Shown here in pieces: positions 1 to 6,106 of a DNA stretch of 6,485 nucleotides. The position numbers were made by a program, and so were the translations under genes. Under the pieces are notes generated by a model. The model saw only the letters and a program-made list of their open reading frames with translations. It made no database searches and had not been told where the DNA came from. Location of the stretch: NCBI GenBank assembly GCA_021815535.1, contig JAKAGL010000141.1, positions 1 through 6,485 on the forward strand, read 5' to 3'. Each line of letters begins with the position of its first letter. Position 1 is the stretch's first letter. Origin of the DNA: a bacterium (GTDB lineage Bacteria > Nitrospinota_A > UBA7883 > JACRGQ01).

Positions 1-1
1 C

Positions 2-367
2 GGCTGTGAAGAATGCCAGGCTTTTTACGTCAATTTCGGCGACGGTTACGCGGTGAAAACGCCGGTTTCGGATTCCGCCATCCTGTATGCCATGCTAACG
101 GGGCGCGGCGAGGTGGCCAACCGGTTTGCCGAACGGTACCGGATCGGCGTCGGGCTGGAGGCGGGCGGACTTATCGAGGAAACGGACAGCCTGAAAACCC
201 ACATCTTTTTGAATGCGGTGCGTTATCCGGCGGGAAACATCACGAACGAATATCGTTTCGGATTGCGTCAGCGGTATGCCTTTGATAAAAATTTTGCCGT
301 GGGCGTGGCCGTTTCGCGCATCAACGATGATAATGAAGTGATGGTTAATGTGGACGCGTACTATTAA
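2..367 (+). CDS. C-terminal fragment of an envelope protein, DUF4105/Lnb-like C-terminal beta domain (5' end outside window)
   Basis: The reading frame is open from the left edge (codon at position 2) to a TAA at 365-367, giving 121 residues with no start inside the window. An internal ATG at position 92 is only a chance in-frame methionine. The fragment begins with a Cys-x-x-Cys pair (residues 2 and 5) and then shows alternating polar/aromatic beta-strand patterns typical of an outer-membrane or periplasmic beta domain (RYRIGVGLEAGG, YRFGLRQRYAF, FAVGVAVS), ending in aromatic Tyr-Tyr. The order of a Cys-containing strand, a glycine-rich 'IGVGLEAG' strand and a final 'RQRYAFDKNFAVGV' strand pair resembles the C-terminal part of DUF4105 proteins, whose N-terminal domain is called Lnb after a lipoprotein N-acyltransferase of Bacteroides. 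The catalytic N-terminal domain is not visible, so the assignment is tentative and any outer-membrane barrel remains possible. The stop codon overlaps the start of the downstream hydrolase gene, implying translational coupling. Confidence 0.55.
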   Translation, partial: GCEECQAFYVNFGDGYAVKTPVSDSAILYAMLTGRGEVANRFAERYRIGVGLEAGGLIEETDSLKTHIFLNAVRYPAGNITNEYRFGLRQRYAFDKNFAVGVAVSRINDDNEVMVNVDAYY

Positions 368-1236
368 TGACACGCAAGACAGATGTTGTGGGCCGGTATC
401 TTGCCATCGCCCTGCTGGCGGCGGCTCTCCCCGCCTGCACCCACCTTTTCTACCAGCCGCAGAGAATGGGCTTCTATCATCCCGCCGATTTCGGCTTTGC
501 CAATGAGGATGTTCTTTTCGAAAGTTCCGGCGGAAGGAAATTGAACGGATGGTATTTTCCCCCGGCCGGCGGCGCGGAAGAGAAGGGAATCATTGTGCAG
601 TTTCACGGCAACGCCGAGAATATCTCCACCCACTTTCTTTCGCTGGCGTGGGTGGTGAAATACGGCTACGGCCTGTTCACCTTCGATTACTCCGGGTATG
701 GTGCATCGGAAGGCTCACCAAGCCAACAGACGCTTAACGAAGACGCTGTGGCCGCATTGACCTATGCGGAGGGGCTGCTCAAAGCGCGCAATCCCGCGGG
801 ACCAAAAAAAGTGCTGGTCGCCTACGGCCAATCGCTTGGCGGCGCGGTGCTGTTGCGCGCCCTTGCCGATTTCCCCCGGCGCGCCTCAATCGATACGGTG
901 GTTATAGAATCGTCCTTTGCCTCGTACAAGGAAATTGCCCGTCAGAAGCTTTCCCAGCACTGGTTTACGTGGCCGCTCCAGCCGCTGGCGTATCTGCTGG
1001 TCTCCGACGCATATGCCCCGGAGGATGTCATTCCGTCGCTTGCGGGAACCCGTATTCTGGTGATCCATGGAAGCGACGATGCGGTCGTGCCGATCCGGTT
1101 CGGCAAGCGTATTTTCGAGCTGGCTGGGGAGCCGAAAACATTTTGGGAAGTCCCGCACGGACATCACATCGACGCCATGACGGTGCATGGCGATGAATAC
1201 CGCGAAAAACTCATTGCGTTCATCGAACATAGGTAG
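367..1236 (+). CDS. Lipoprotein alpha/beta hydrolase (serine hydrolase, BEM46/YqkD-like)
   Basis: This 289-residue protein is a predicted membrane-tethered serine hydrolase. Residues 11-23 form a hydrophobic export signal ending in an L21-P22-A23-C24 lipobox, so the mature protein should start at acylated Cys24. The alpha/beta hydrolase fold follows: an HGN oxyanion motif at 80-82, the DYSGYGASEG segment at 107-116, the nucleophile elbow GQSLGG with Ser156, the acid Asp238 in HGSDDAVVP, and His267 in the late P-H-G-H-H-I-D stretch (His266 is the alternative). The motifs and length match the family of fold members with an HGN oxyanion motif that includes BEM46/ABHD13-like proteins; the substrate is unknown, with esters or acyl chains in the envelope plausible. 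The ATG at 367 shares its A with the upstream TAA (TAATG), and the next gene starts 6 nt after the stop, so it is the middle gene of an operon. The fold call is secure; the physiological role is not. Confidence 0.9.
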   Translation: MTRKTDVVGRYLAIALLAAALPACTHLFYQPQRMGFYHPADFGFANEDVLFESSGGRKLNGWYFPPAGGAEEKGIIVQFHGNAENISTHFLSLAWVVKYGYGLFTFDYSGYGASEGSPSQQTLNEDAVAALTYAEGLLKARNPAGPKKVLVAYGQSLGGAVLLRALADFPRRASIDTVVIESSFASYKEIARQKLSQHWFTWPLQPLAYLLVSDAYAPEDVIPSLAGTRILVIHGSDDAVVPIRFGKRIFELAGEPKTFWEVPHGHHIDAMTVHGDEYREKLIAFIEHR

Positions 1237-1242
1237 AAGCGG

Positions 1243-1902
1243 ATGAAATTGTTATTGCCGTTGCTGATGCTGGCGTTGCTGTCGCCCTGTTCTTCCTTTG
1301 GCGAAGAGGCCTATTGGAAGGAGCATGGTATCGACATTGCGGGGCTATCAACGGAACAGCTGGCCGCGGTCGAGGAGACCGTCAACGCCATCGGCGCCCT
1401 GAAGGTGAAAGATGTGGCCATCCCAAAGGGGATATACTATCGCCTCTCGTCGTTCCGGCGTTTATACGGTTTCGATTTTGATGGGGAAAAGCTGAAGGGA
1501 TGGCTGCTCGGCCGGGTAAAAAGCATTGCGCCGCAGAACGGCTGGACGATCGCGGTGAACAACAATCAAGGGCATTTTTACATCGGCGACCGGTTCTTTA
1601 CAAAATCCGGATTCCTTGAGCGTGCCTACTGCCTTATCCACGAAGCGCGGCACAGCGATGGAGATGGCTACCCCCACATCCGCTGCCCCGGCAACTGCAA
1701 GTATGTTTCCGCCGGAAGCCCGGATATTGACCTTACGGAGGTTCCGGCGTGCGATGGCGGGAAGGACGGCGCGTACGCGTTTCAGGCCGCATTTCTTTTT
1801 GAATTGTACGCACGGAACATGGTGGACCCGGAGGCGGCGGGATTGATCTATAACAGCTCGATGTCGCGGATCATCCGCCTTGAGGGGAAAACGGTCAAAT
1901 AA
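1243..1902 (+). CDS. Secreted HExxH-motif protein, putative metallopeptidase of unknown family
   Basis: This 219-residue protein has an N-terminal signal peptide: MK followed by a Leu-rich core to about residue 15, with likely cleavage after S18-F19-G20. Cys16 preceded by Ser-Pro is a poor lipobox, so a soluble periplasmic protein is more likely than a lipoprotein. The key feature is H133-E134-A-R-H137, a perfect HExxH zinc-binding pattern in a helix-like context (CLIHEARHSDGDG), followed by His145, Cys148, Cys152 and Cys170 and by a helix, GAYAFQAAFLFELYARN, at 176-192. With Cys130 there are four mature cysteines around the motif, which could form disulfides or bind metal. A third metal ligand cannot be assigned by eye; Glu166 and Asp171 are candidates. 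I do not recognise a named family. Similar 'HEARH...CD..GAYG' patterns exist in uncharacterised bacterial proteins, but this is memory rather than a search. It lies 6 nt after the lipoprotein hydrolase and is probably co-transcribed with it. Confidence 0.8.
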   Translation: MKLLLPLLMLALLSPCSSFGEEAYWKEHGIDIAGLSTEQLAAVEETVNAIGALKVKDVAIPKGIYYRLSSFRRLYGFDFDGEKLKGWLLGRVKSIAPQNGWTIAVNNNQGHFYIGDRFFTKSGFLERAYCLIHEARHSDGDGYPHIRCPGNCKYVSAGSPDIDLTEVPACDGGKDGAYAFQAAFLFELYARNMVDPEAAGLIYNSSMSRIIRLEGKTVK

Positions 1903-2013
1903 GAACGGCCCCTTCCGCTATCAGCTTTGAGGAAGCGATCCTCGCCGAAGCAAAAGTCACCGCGATTTAAATTATTGCCCAGACTGAAATAAATGAGTCA
2001 TCCTCGGAAAATT

Positions 2014-2212
2014 TCATAATTCCGCGAATTCCTCGACGGGAACGTTGATTTCCTTTGAGGCTTTCTTCCCGGACCGGCTGATTTCCTCAAAGGCATGTTC
2101 GATCTTTTTTAGCGTGGCGGCCTCATAGTACCGTTCCCCGCAGAAATCGCACTCTTCACAAGGCACGGCATTCACACATAACCTGTTCCCTGATCCAATC
2201 AACGGATATCAT
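2014..2212 (-). pseudogene. Decayed toxin-antitoxin locus: DUF4258-like toxin start joined to second half of a YgiT-type zinc-finger antitoxin
   Basis: Read on the minus strand, an ATG at 2212, preceded by an AGGA at suitable distance, opens a short frame MISVDWIREQVMCECRAL that stops at once. Its first 12 residues look like the start of DUF4258 (RelE-like) toxins. In the next frame, from about 2185 to the stop at 2014-2016, runs VPCEECDFCGERYYEAATLKKIE followed by SKEINVPVEEFAEL. This is the C-terminal half of the YgiT-type zinc-finger antitoxins that are commonly encoded just downstream of DUF4258 toxins. The first CxxC half of the zinc finger is missing. Only the second Cys-x-x-Cys (CDFC) and the tail remain, and the only candidate start in this frame is a TTG at 2202 without a convincing ribosome site. 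The simplest reading is an internal deletion that removed most of the toxin and the antitoxin N-terminus. The preceding 1903-2013 stretch holds no gene that I can support. Confidence 0.6.
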
Positions 2213-2231
2213 TTTTGGTTCCTGCACAGCG

Positions 2232-3833
2232 CTAAAACCCCACGCGCAATGAGGGGCGGGGGAAGAGATCGGCGCAGTTGCGCACGGTGTAATCGGCATC
2301 CTTGAACACCACATGCGAGCGGGTGAACTGCGTGGGCGAGGTGAGGCCGCAGGCGGCGGCGGTGCTGAAATGCCCTGCGCGCACCGTGATGAGGTAGTTC
2401 ACCACGCGGTACATCTTTTCCTCCACAAAAAGCGCGCGCTGCATGGCGGGATCGGTGGTGGCCACGCCGACGGGACACTCGTTGGAGTGGCATTTTTGCG
2501 TCATGATGCAGCCGATGGTTATCATAAAGGCGCGCGCGGCGGCGATGAGATCGGCCCCCAACGCCAGCGCTATCGCCTGTTCATCCGGCAGATGCAGGCG
2601 GCCCGATGCGATCAGCTTCACCTTGTCCCGCAGGCCGTAGGCGCGCAACGTATCATCGGCGATGATGATCGCGGAGTATATCGGCAGGCCGAGGCTGTCC
2701 GCCATCTCCTTGTATGTCGCCCCCGAGCCTCCTTCCGCACCATCCACCGTGATGAAATCCGGCCCCGTGCCGCGGCGGCGGAACTCGGCGCAGAATTCCT
2801 CCAGCCCATCCTGCCCGCCGATGACCAGTTTCACCCCCACCGGCAGGCCGGTGGTATCCCGCACGCGCTCGATGAAATCGAAAAGCCGCGGCATGGTATC
2901 GACACCGGGGATGCGGTTGGGGCTGTTGATCGGAGTGTACGGCTCTACATTGCGTATGGCGGCTATCTCGGGGGTGACTTTGCTTCCCTCCACATGGCCG
3001 CCGCGTATCTTGGCCCCCTGCATAAGTTTTATCTCGATTGCGCGCACCTGCGGGATGCGGGCTTTCTCGCGCAGCTGTTCCCAATCCATCTGTCCGCTCT
3101 TGTCGCGCACGCCGAAAAGCCCCGCGCCAAACTGGAAAATGATGTCGCCGCCCCCCAGCAGATGATACGGACTGAGCCCCCCCTCGCCGGTATTCAACCA
3201 CGATCCGCCAGCCATGCCGACGCCGCGGCTGAGGGCCGACACGGCGTTCGGCCCCAGCGCCCCATAACCCATGCGGCTGGTGCCGATAAGCCCCTTCAGC
3301 CGCCACGGCCTTCTTGCCTCGGGACCGACAGTAATGGCATGTTCGTCCGCCAGCAACCAGGGACGCACGTTCTCGGGTTTCAGCTTTTCAAAGCGCATGA
3401 AAAGAGTATCCGCCTCGATGGTGTATTTGCGGGTGGGAATGGAATCGGGATGATCCACCGCCATTTCGCTGGTGAGCGGGGGAAAAAGAGTGTTTTGCAG
3501 ATAAAGTCCCGGCGCGGCGAAATCGCGCTTGCTGCCGTAGCTGATGAGCGTATTGAGGTATTTCGCGGCCTTGACGATGGCGACAAACTTCACCCGGCTT
3601 ATCGGCCTGCCGGCGTTGTCGTCATCGGTGATATAGAAGCGAAGCTCCGGGCCGATTTTTTCGATGAGGTAGCGGAGGGGGCCGAGAAACCAGTGCTTGC
3701 CCCGCAACAGCGAGCTTTGCGTCTGCCGCCGGTTGTGCCGGTATAGCCACACGGTGAACCCCAGCGGCCCGAAGAACATGATGCAGAGGATAACGAAACT
3801 GGCGATCGTCAGAATGTGATTGATGATGGTCAC
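2232..3833 (-). CDS. Membrane-anchored FMN-binding glutamate synthase family protein
   Basis: This is a 533-residue protein if it starts at the GTG at 3833. That start gives the N-terminus MTIINHILTIASFVIL, a transmembrane segment of about residues 4-30, and leaves a G-rich run (3840-3845) 6 nt upstream as a weak ribosome site. The frame stays open to 4025, but that extension would overlap the divergent gene and looks non-coding. The body is the FMN-binding domain of glutamate synthase (PF01645): SRMGYGALGPNA at 186-197, NTGEGG at 214-219, PVGVKL at 331-336, DGAEGGSGA at 364-372, LIASGRL at 407-413, then C442-x5-C448-x4-C453 followed by PVGVAT, the 3Fe-4S site of GltB-type enzymes. It lacks the N-terminal glutaminase (GATase II) domain and the C-terminal GltB beta-helix domain, so it probably does not use glutamine directly. 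Stand-alone members of this family are of uncertain function and are often annotated only as a glutamate-synthase-like oxidoreductase. No partner subunit is adjacent. Confidence 0.9.
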   Translation of the reverse strand: MTIINHILTIASFVILCIMFFGPLGFTVWLYRHNRRQTQSSLLRGKHWFLGPLRYLIEKIGPELRFYITDDDNAGRPISRVKFVAIVKAAKYLNTLISYGSKRDFAAPGLYLQNTLFPPLTSEMAVDHPDSIPTRKYTIEADTLFMRFEKLKPENVRPWLLADEHAITVGPEARRPWRLKGLIGTSRMGYGALGPNAVSALSRGVGMAGGSWLNTGEGGLSPYHLLGGGDIIFQFGAGLFGVRDKSGQMDWEQLREKARIPQVRAIEIKLMQGAKIRGGHVEGSKVTPEIAAIRNVEPYTPINSPNRIPGVDTMPRLFDFIERVRDTTGLPVGVKLVIGGQDGLEEFCAEFRRRGTGPDFITVDGAEGGSGATYKEMADSLGLPIYSAIIIADDTLRAYGLRDKVKLIASGRLHLPDEQAIALALGADLIAAARAFMITIGCIMTQKCHSNECPVGVATTDPAMQRALFVEEKMYRVVNYLITVRAGHFSTAAACGLTSPTQFTRSHVVFKDADYTVRNCADLFPRPSLRVGF

Positions 3834-3839
3834 TGCATG

Positions 3840-3845
3840 CCCCCC
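3840..3845 (-). promoter_or_regulatory. Weak G-rich ribosome binding site deciding the GTG start at 3833
   Basis: On the minus strand six G residues end 6 nt before the GTG at 3833. An ATG at 3838 lies between them, but it reads ATG-CAG-TGA and stops at once, so the GTG is the usable start in the glutamate-synthase-like frame. A second in-frame GTG at 3896 lacks any such run and would add residues unlike the family's N-terminus. Confidence 0.4.
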
Positions 3846-3880
3846 GTTTGATAAGACCTGCGTAAAGAACCGGCATTCGT

Positions 3881-3910
3881 ATTGTAGTGAATTCACATGA
3901 AACGGCGCAA
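3881..3910 (-). promoter_or_regulatory. Possible sigma70-type promoter for the glutamate-synthase-like gene
   Basis: On the minus strand TACAAT (3886-3881, five of six matches to the -10 consensus) lies 18 nt after TTGCGC (3910-3905, a poor -35). This would place the transcript start near 3874 and leave a 5' leader of about 40 nt before the GTG at 3833. A 10-bp perfect palindrome, GTGAATTCAC at 3887-3896, sits in the spacer and could be an operator. The -35 is weak, so this is a low-confidence call. Confidence 0.3.
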
Positions 3911-3948
3911 CTGCCGCGCGGCGCGCCAACGGGGGTACAATCGGCGGG

Positions 3949-4635
3949 ATGACGGCACATTTGACCGCTGCGCGGCGCGCCCAGGAAATCATCAGGAAAC
4001 TGTGTGCGCTGGGAAATCCGCGCAACCTTGCCGGAATGGCGCGCTACGGCATCGTCCCCAGGAACGGCCTGGGGGTGAGCATGCCGCTGTTGCGCGGCTT
4101 CGCCAGGGAGATCGGCCACGATCATTCACTGGCGCAAAAGCTGTGGGCCAGCGGCATCCATGACGCGCGGATACTCGCCGCATTGGTAGACGAGCCGGGG
4201 AAAGTGACTCCCGCGCAGATGGACCGCTGGGCAAAGACACTCTACTCGTGGGATATCTGCGATCAGGTCTGCGGCAATCTTTTCGACAAAACCCCTTATG
4301 CGTATGAGAAGGCCCGTGTGTGGCGGTGCAGTCCGCGCGAATACGTCAAACGCGCCGGGTTTGTGATGATGGCGGTATTGGCGGTTCACGACAAGCGGGC
4401 CGCCGATGCGCGGTTTTTGGCATTCCTGCCGATGATACGCGATGGAGCCGGCGACGGCCGGAATTTCGTGAAGAAGGCGGTGAACTGGGCTCTGCGGCAG
4501 ATCGGCAAGCGGAATCCGGCCTTGCGCAAAGAGGCGCTGGCGCTGGCGGCGGAACTTGCCGTATCGCCCGATGCGGCCTCCCGCTGGGTGGGGCGCGGCG
4601 CATTGCGCGAACTGAAAAAAATCGGCAGGAGATAA
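3949..4635 (+). CDS. DNA alkylation repair protein, AlkD-like HEAT-repeat family
   Basis: This 228-residue all-helical protein matches the DNA alkylation repair family (PF08713, related to AlkC/AlkD), whose characterised members are DNA glycosylases that remove N3- or N7-alkylated purines without base flipping. The conserved run SWDICDQVCGNLFDKTP at 100-116 carries the Trp-Asp pair (W101, D102) equivalent to the family's DNA-contacting Trp/Asp region. EYVKRAGFVMMAVLAVHDK at 131-149 and RNFVKKAVNWALRQIGKRN at 171-189 (W180) are the other signature helices, and the SRWVGRGALREL segment closes the last repeat. Length is normal for the family. The ATG at 3949 gives the expected N-terminus ahead of NLAGMARYGI. 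It has only a GGCGGG stretch abutting it, and a TACAAT just upstream could be a -10 giving a nearly leaderless mRNA. It is divergent from the glutamate-synthase-like gene and convergent with the outer-membrane protein gene. The substrate range is not predictable from sequence alone. Confidence 0.9.
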   Translation: MTAHLTAARRAQEIIRKLCALGNPRNLAGMARYGIVPRNGLGVSMPLLRGFAREIGHDHSLAQKLWASGIHDARILAALVDEPGKVTPAQMDRWAKTLYSWDICDQVCGNLFDKTPYAYEKARVWRCSPREYVKRAGFVMMAVLAVHDKRAADARFLAFLPMIRDGAGDGRNFVKKAVNWALRQIGKRNPALRKEALALAAELAVSPDAASRWVGRGALRELKKIGRR

Positions 4636-4639
4636 GCGC

Positions 4640-4674
4640 GGCGAGGGATCCCGTTGCGCAACGGGATCCTCGCC
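4640..4674. terminator. Strong hairpin between convergent genes, probable bidirectional terminator without a U-tract
   Basis: A perfect 24-bp palindrome lies at 4646-4669, with half-site GGATCCCGTTGC. It is extended by five more pairs (GGCGA with TCGCC) if one G at 4645 is bulged out. It starts 4 nt after the DNA-repair gene's stop and ends 13 nt before the stop of the opposing outer-membrane gene, the usual place for a shared terminator. Neither side is followed by a T-run, so intrinsic termination is not assured. It may instead protect mRNA 3' ends or be a dispersed palindromic element. No second copy is visible in the window. Confidence 0.55.
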
Positions 4675-4687
4675 ATGCGCGAACTGT

Positions 4688-5479
4688 TTAGAACGATGCG
4701 CCGATGGCGGCGTACGGTCCGCTGAAACCGATGCTGGTCTTAATGTTGTCGGTATCCAGGGTGATATTCTGCGTGCTGTAGCCAAGCGCCAGATAGAGCA
4801 CCGGCATGGGGTGAATCCCCATTTCCACGCCCCATTCGGTGATGCTGTTGCCGCCGAGGCTGAGCGCCTTATACTGCGCGTTGAACGAAAGAAGATGGAT
4901 GGGGTAGACGCCCAGGCCGATATAAAGCATCGGCACCGGGATCGATGCGGTTTTTTCCACGGTGGTATTCGCCACACCCCCCACGGTGCCGGTCAACTTG
5001 CCGCTGAAAGAGAGCGAACGGACGTTGAGGCCGATCTCGGGATCGATGATGCCGGCGGTGGCGGTTTTTATCAACGGTATGTCGTAGAAGAGGCCTACAT
5101 CGACCGCGTTCAACGTCAACTCGGTATGGAGTAGAGTGTTGGCCTGGAAGGTTTGGCCGCCGTAGGTGATGTTCGACGTGCCGGTTTTGTCCCCTGAAAA
5201 ACTCATCGGCAGATAATTGATGTAGAAATTGGGGATGAACGGGATGGCGTGCTTGACCTTAAGCTGTCCCACAAGATCGGCGTGATCGCCCAGATTCAGA
5301 TCGTCCTTAAGGTTCGCGGAAGTCGGTGTCGACCCTCCGCCGCCAACTTCCACGGTGCCGGACGGCGTGCGGTTGGCGGTTCCCACACTGAGGTCGATAT
5401 CCAACCCGGGCAGCGCATGGGCGCGCGGAACCGCCGTCAATGCTAAAAGGCAAAACGCGAAAAGGGCTTTTTTAAACAC
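4688..5479 (-). CDS. Outer-membrane beta-barrel protein, TIGR04219-like
   Basis: This 263-residue exported protein begins at a GTG (5479) with AAGGAG five bases upstream, which fixes the start. Residues 1-22 are a classical signal peptide (MFKK, a hydrophobic core, then cleavage after A20-H21-A22), and the mature chain starts LPGLDIDLSVGTANRTPSG. This opening, the LKDDLNLGDHADLVGQLKVKHAIPFIPNFYINY segment near 57-89 and the strands with alternating residues ending in F263 match the TIGR04219 family of predicted outer-membrane beta-barrels, whose function is not established. The C-terminal Phe fits the recognition signal for the BAM insertion machinery. The pattern of short amphipathic strands (VDVGLFYDIPL, MLYIGLGVYPI, VLYLALGYST) suggests a small barrel of roughly eight to ten strands. 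It lies downstream of the phosphodiesterase gene in the same direction, but a terminator separates them, so it is probably transcribed alone. Confidence 0.75.
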   Translation of the reverse strand: MFKKALFAFCLLALTAVPRAHALPGLDIDLSVGTANRTPSGTVEVGGGGSTPTSANLKDDLNLGDHADLVGQLKVKHAIPFIPNFYINYLPMSFSGDKTGTSNITYGGQTFQANTLLHTELTLNAVDVGLFYDIPLIKTATAGIIDPEIGLNVRSLSFSGKLTGTVGGVANTTVEKTASIPVPMLYIGLGVYPIHLLSFNAQYKALSLGGNSITEWGVEMGIHPMPVLYLALGYSTQNITLDTDNIKTSIGFSGPYAAIGASF

Positions 5480-5484
5480 GCTAT

Positions 5485-5490
5485 CTCCTT
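5485..5490 (-). promoter_or_regulatory. Ribosome binding site AAGGAG fixing the GTG start at 5479
   Basis: On the minus strand AAGGAG is followed by five bases and then GTG. This is close to a perfect Shine-Dalgarno and supports the non-ATG start of the outer-membrane protein, which also gives a well-formed signal peptide. Confidence 0.8.
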
Positions 5491-5544
5491 GTTTGTCACG
5501 GTTAATCGCAGGTTTCGTTTATTGATGAGCGGGTATCATATCCC

Positions 5545-5572
5545 AAAAAAAACGGGCCGCCTACAACGCGGC
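5545..5572 (-). terminator. Rho-independent terminator of the phosphodiesterase gene
   Basis: On the minus strand GCCGC (5572-5568) and GCGGC (5560-5556) form a 5-bp GC stem around a 7-base loop that contains the stop codon. A three-base gap and then a run of eight T residues (5552-5545) follow. The stem is short, but the T-run and its position right at the gene end support an intrinsic terminator isolating this gene from the outer-membrane gene downstream. Confidence 0.6.
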
Positions 5573-6079
5573 GGGAGTCTCGTCCAGATCGCCGATTTCG
5601 TGAAATTCCGCGGTAAGGGTTTCCAGATCGACGACCGCCACGGTCGCCTTCCCGCTGAGCCAGCCCCCGCCTTCGCCGGGATTAAGCGTGAGCCGCCCCC
5701 CCTCGTGCGATGCACGGGGCCGGTGCGTATGGCCGTAAAGGATGACGTCATGCCGGGCGGCGCGCCGCAACCCTTCCACCCGGTCCGGCTCGTGCAACAT
5801 CACGATCTTCCGTCCGGCCAGTTCCACCTCCATCGGCATGTCGCCCAGTGTCCATCCGTGCTCGGCCGCTAGGGCGCGCAACCCCTTTTTCTCGCCATCG
5901 TTGTTGCCGTAGACAAGATAGAGTTTTGGTTTCAACTCCCTGAACGGAAGCAACGCGAAAGGGGCCACAAAGTCGCCGCAATGCAGTACGGCCCCTACCC
6001 CCGTATTGTTGAAATGGCGTATTGCCGCCTCAATTTTAGGCACATTGTCGTGCGTATCGGATATCACGCCTATTTTCAT
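5561..6079 (-). CDS. Metallophosphoesterase, MJ0936/YfcE-type phosphodiesterase family
   Basis: This 172-residue cytoplasmic protein belongs to the small calcineurin-like phosphoesterases (TIGR00040, MJ0936/YfcE group), which hydrolyse phosphodiester model substrates with two metal ions. All metal-binding motifs are present: SDTHDN with D8 and H10, GDF with D36, GNND with N59, H96 in MLHEP, and GHTH with H117 and H119. NPGEGGGWLSG at 133-143 is the usual late loop before the final VAVVDL strand. Length is typical. The frame stays open to 6115, but the ATG at 6079 is preferred: GGAG lies seven bases upstream, and it gives the family's usual MKIGVISDTH start. An ATG two codons earlier (6085) abuts the GGAG too closely. 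The natural substrate is unknown. The gene is divergent from the repeat lipoprotein and ends in its own terminator. Confidence 0.92.
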   Translation of the reverse strand: MKIGVISDTHDNVPKIEAAIRHFNNTGVGAVLHCGDFVAPFALLPFRELKPKLYLVYGNNDGEKKGLRALAAEHGWTLGDMPMEVELAGRKIVMLHEPDRVEGLRRAARHDVILYGHTHRPRASHEGGRLTLNPGEGGGWLSGKATVAVVDLETLTAEFHEIGDLDETPAAL

Positions 6080-6106
6080 GTTCATTCTCCGGTTGCAGGT
6101 TTCTTC

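Noticed and set aside
13..285. A 90-codon frame at the left edge in a different frame from the DUF4105-like fragment
   Set aside because: The competing frame from position 2 shows beta-strand periodicity and couples to the next gene by TAATG. This one is Arg/Gly rich and looks like a shadow.
1929..1943. Small hairpin GAGGA/TCCTC downstream of the HExxH gene
   Set aside because: The stem is only five base pairs with no T-run, so it is too weak to call a terminator.
1908..1970. Short open stretch reading AISFEEAILAEAKVTAI before a stop
   Set aside because: It has no start codon or ribosome site and is too short to assign. It could be gene debris next to the toxin-antitoxin remnant, but nothing supports it.
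2313..3746. A 477-codon open frame on the plus strand opposite the glutamate-synthase-like gene
   Set aside because: It lies fully antisense to a gene with unmistakable family motifs. Its product is rich in His, Arg and Ala without any recognisable domain, as expected for a GC-rich shadow frame.
4126..4977. A 283-codon open frame on the minus strand spanning the convergent gene junction
   Set aside because: It runs through the hairpin and overlaps both well-supported genes. Its composition (Pro, Arg and Ser rich) and lack of motifs mark it as a shadow.
5529..5537. TATGAT on the minus strand as a -10 for the outer-membrane protein gene
   Set aside because: The box is placed reasonably, but the region 17 nt upstream is the terminator T-run and stem of the phosphodiesterase gene, with no -35 match.
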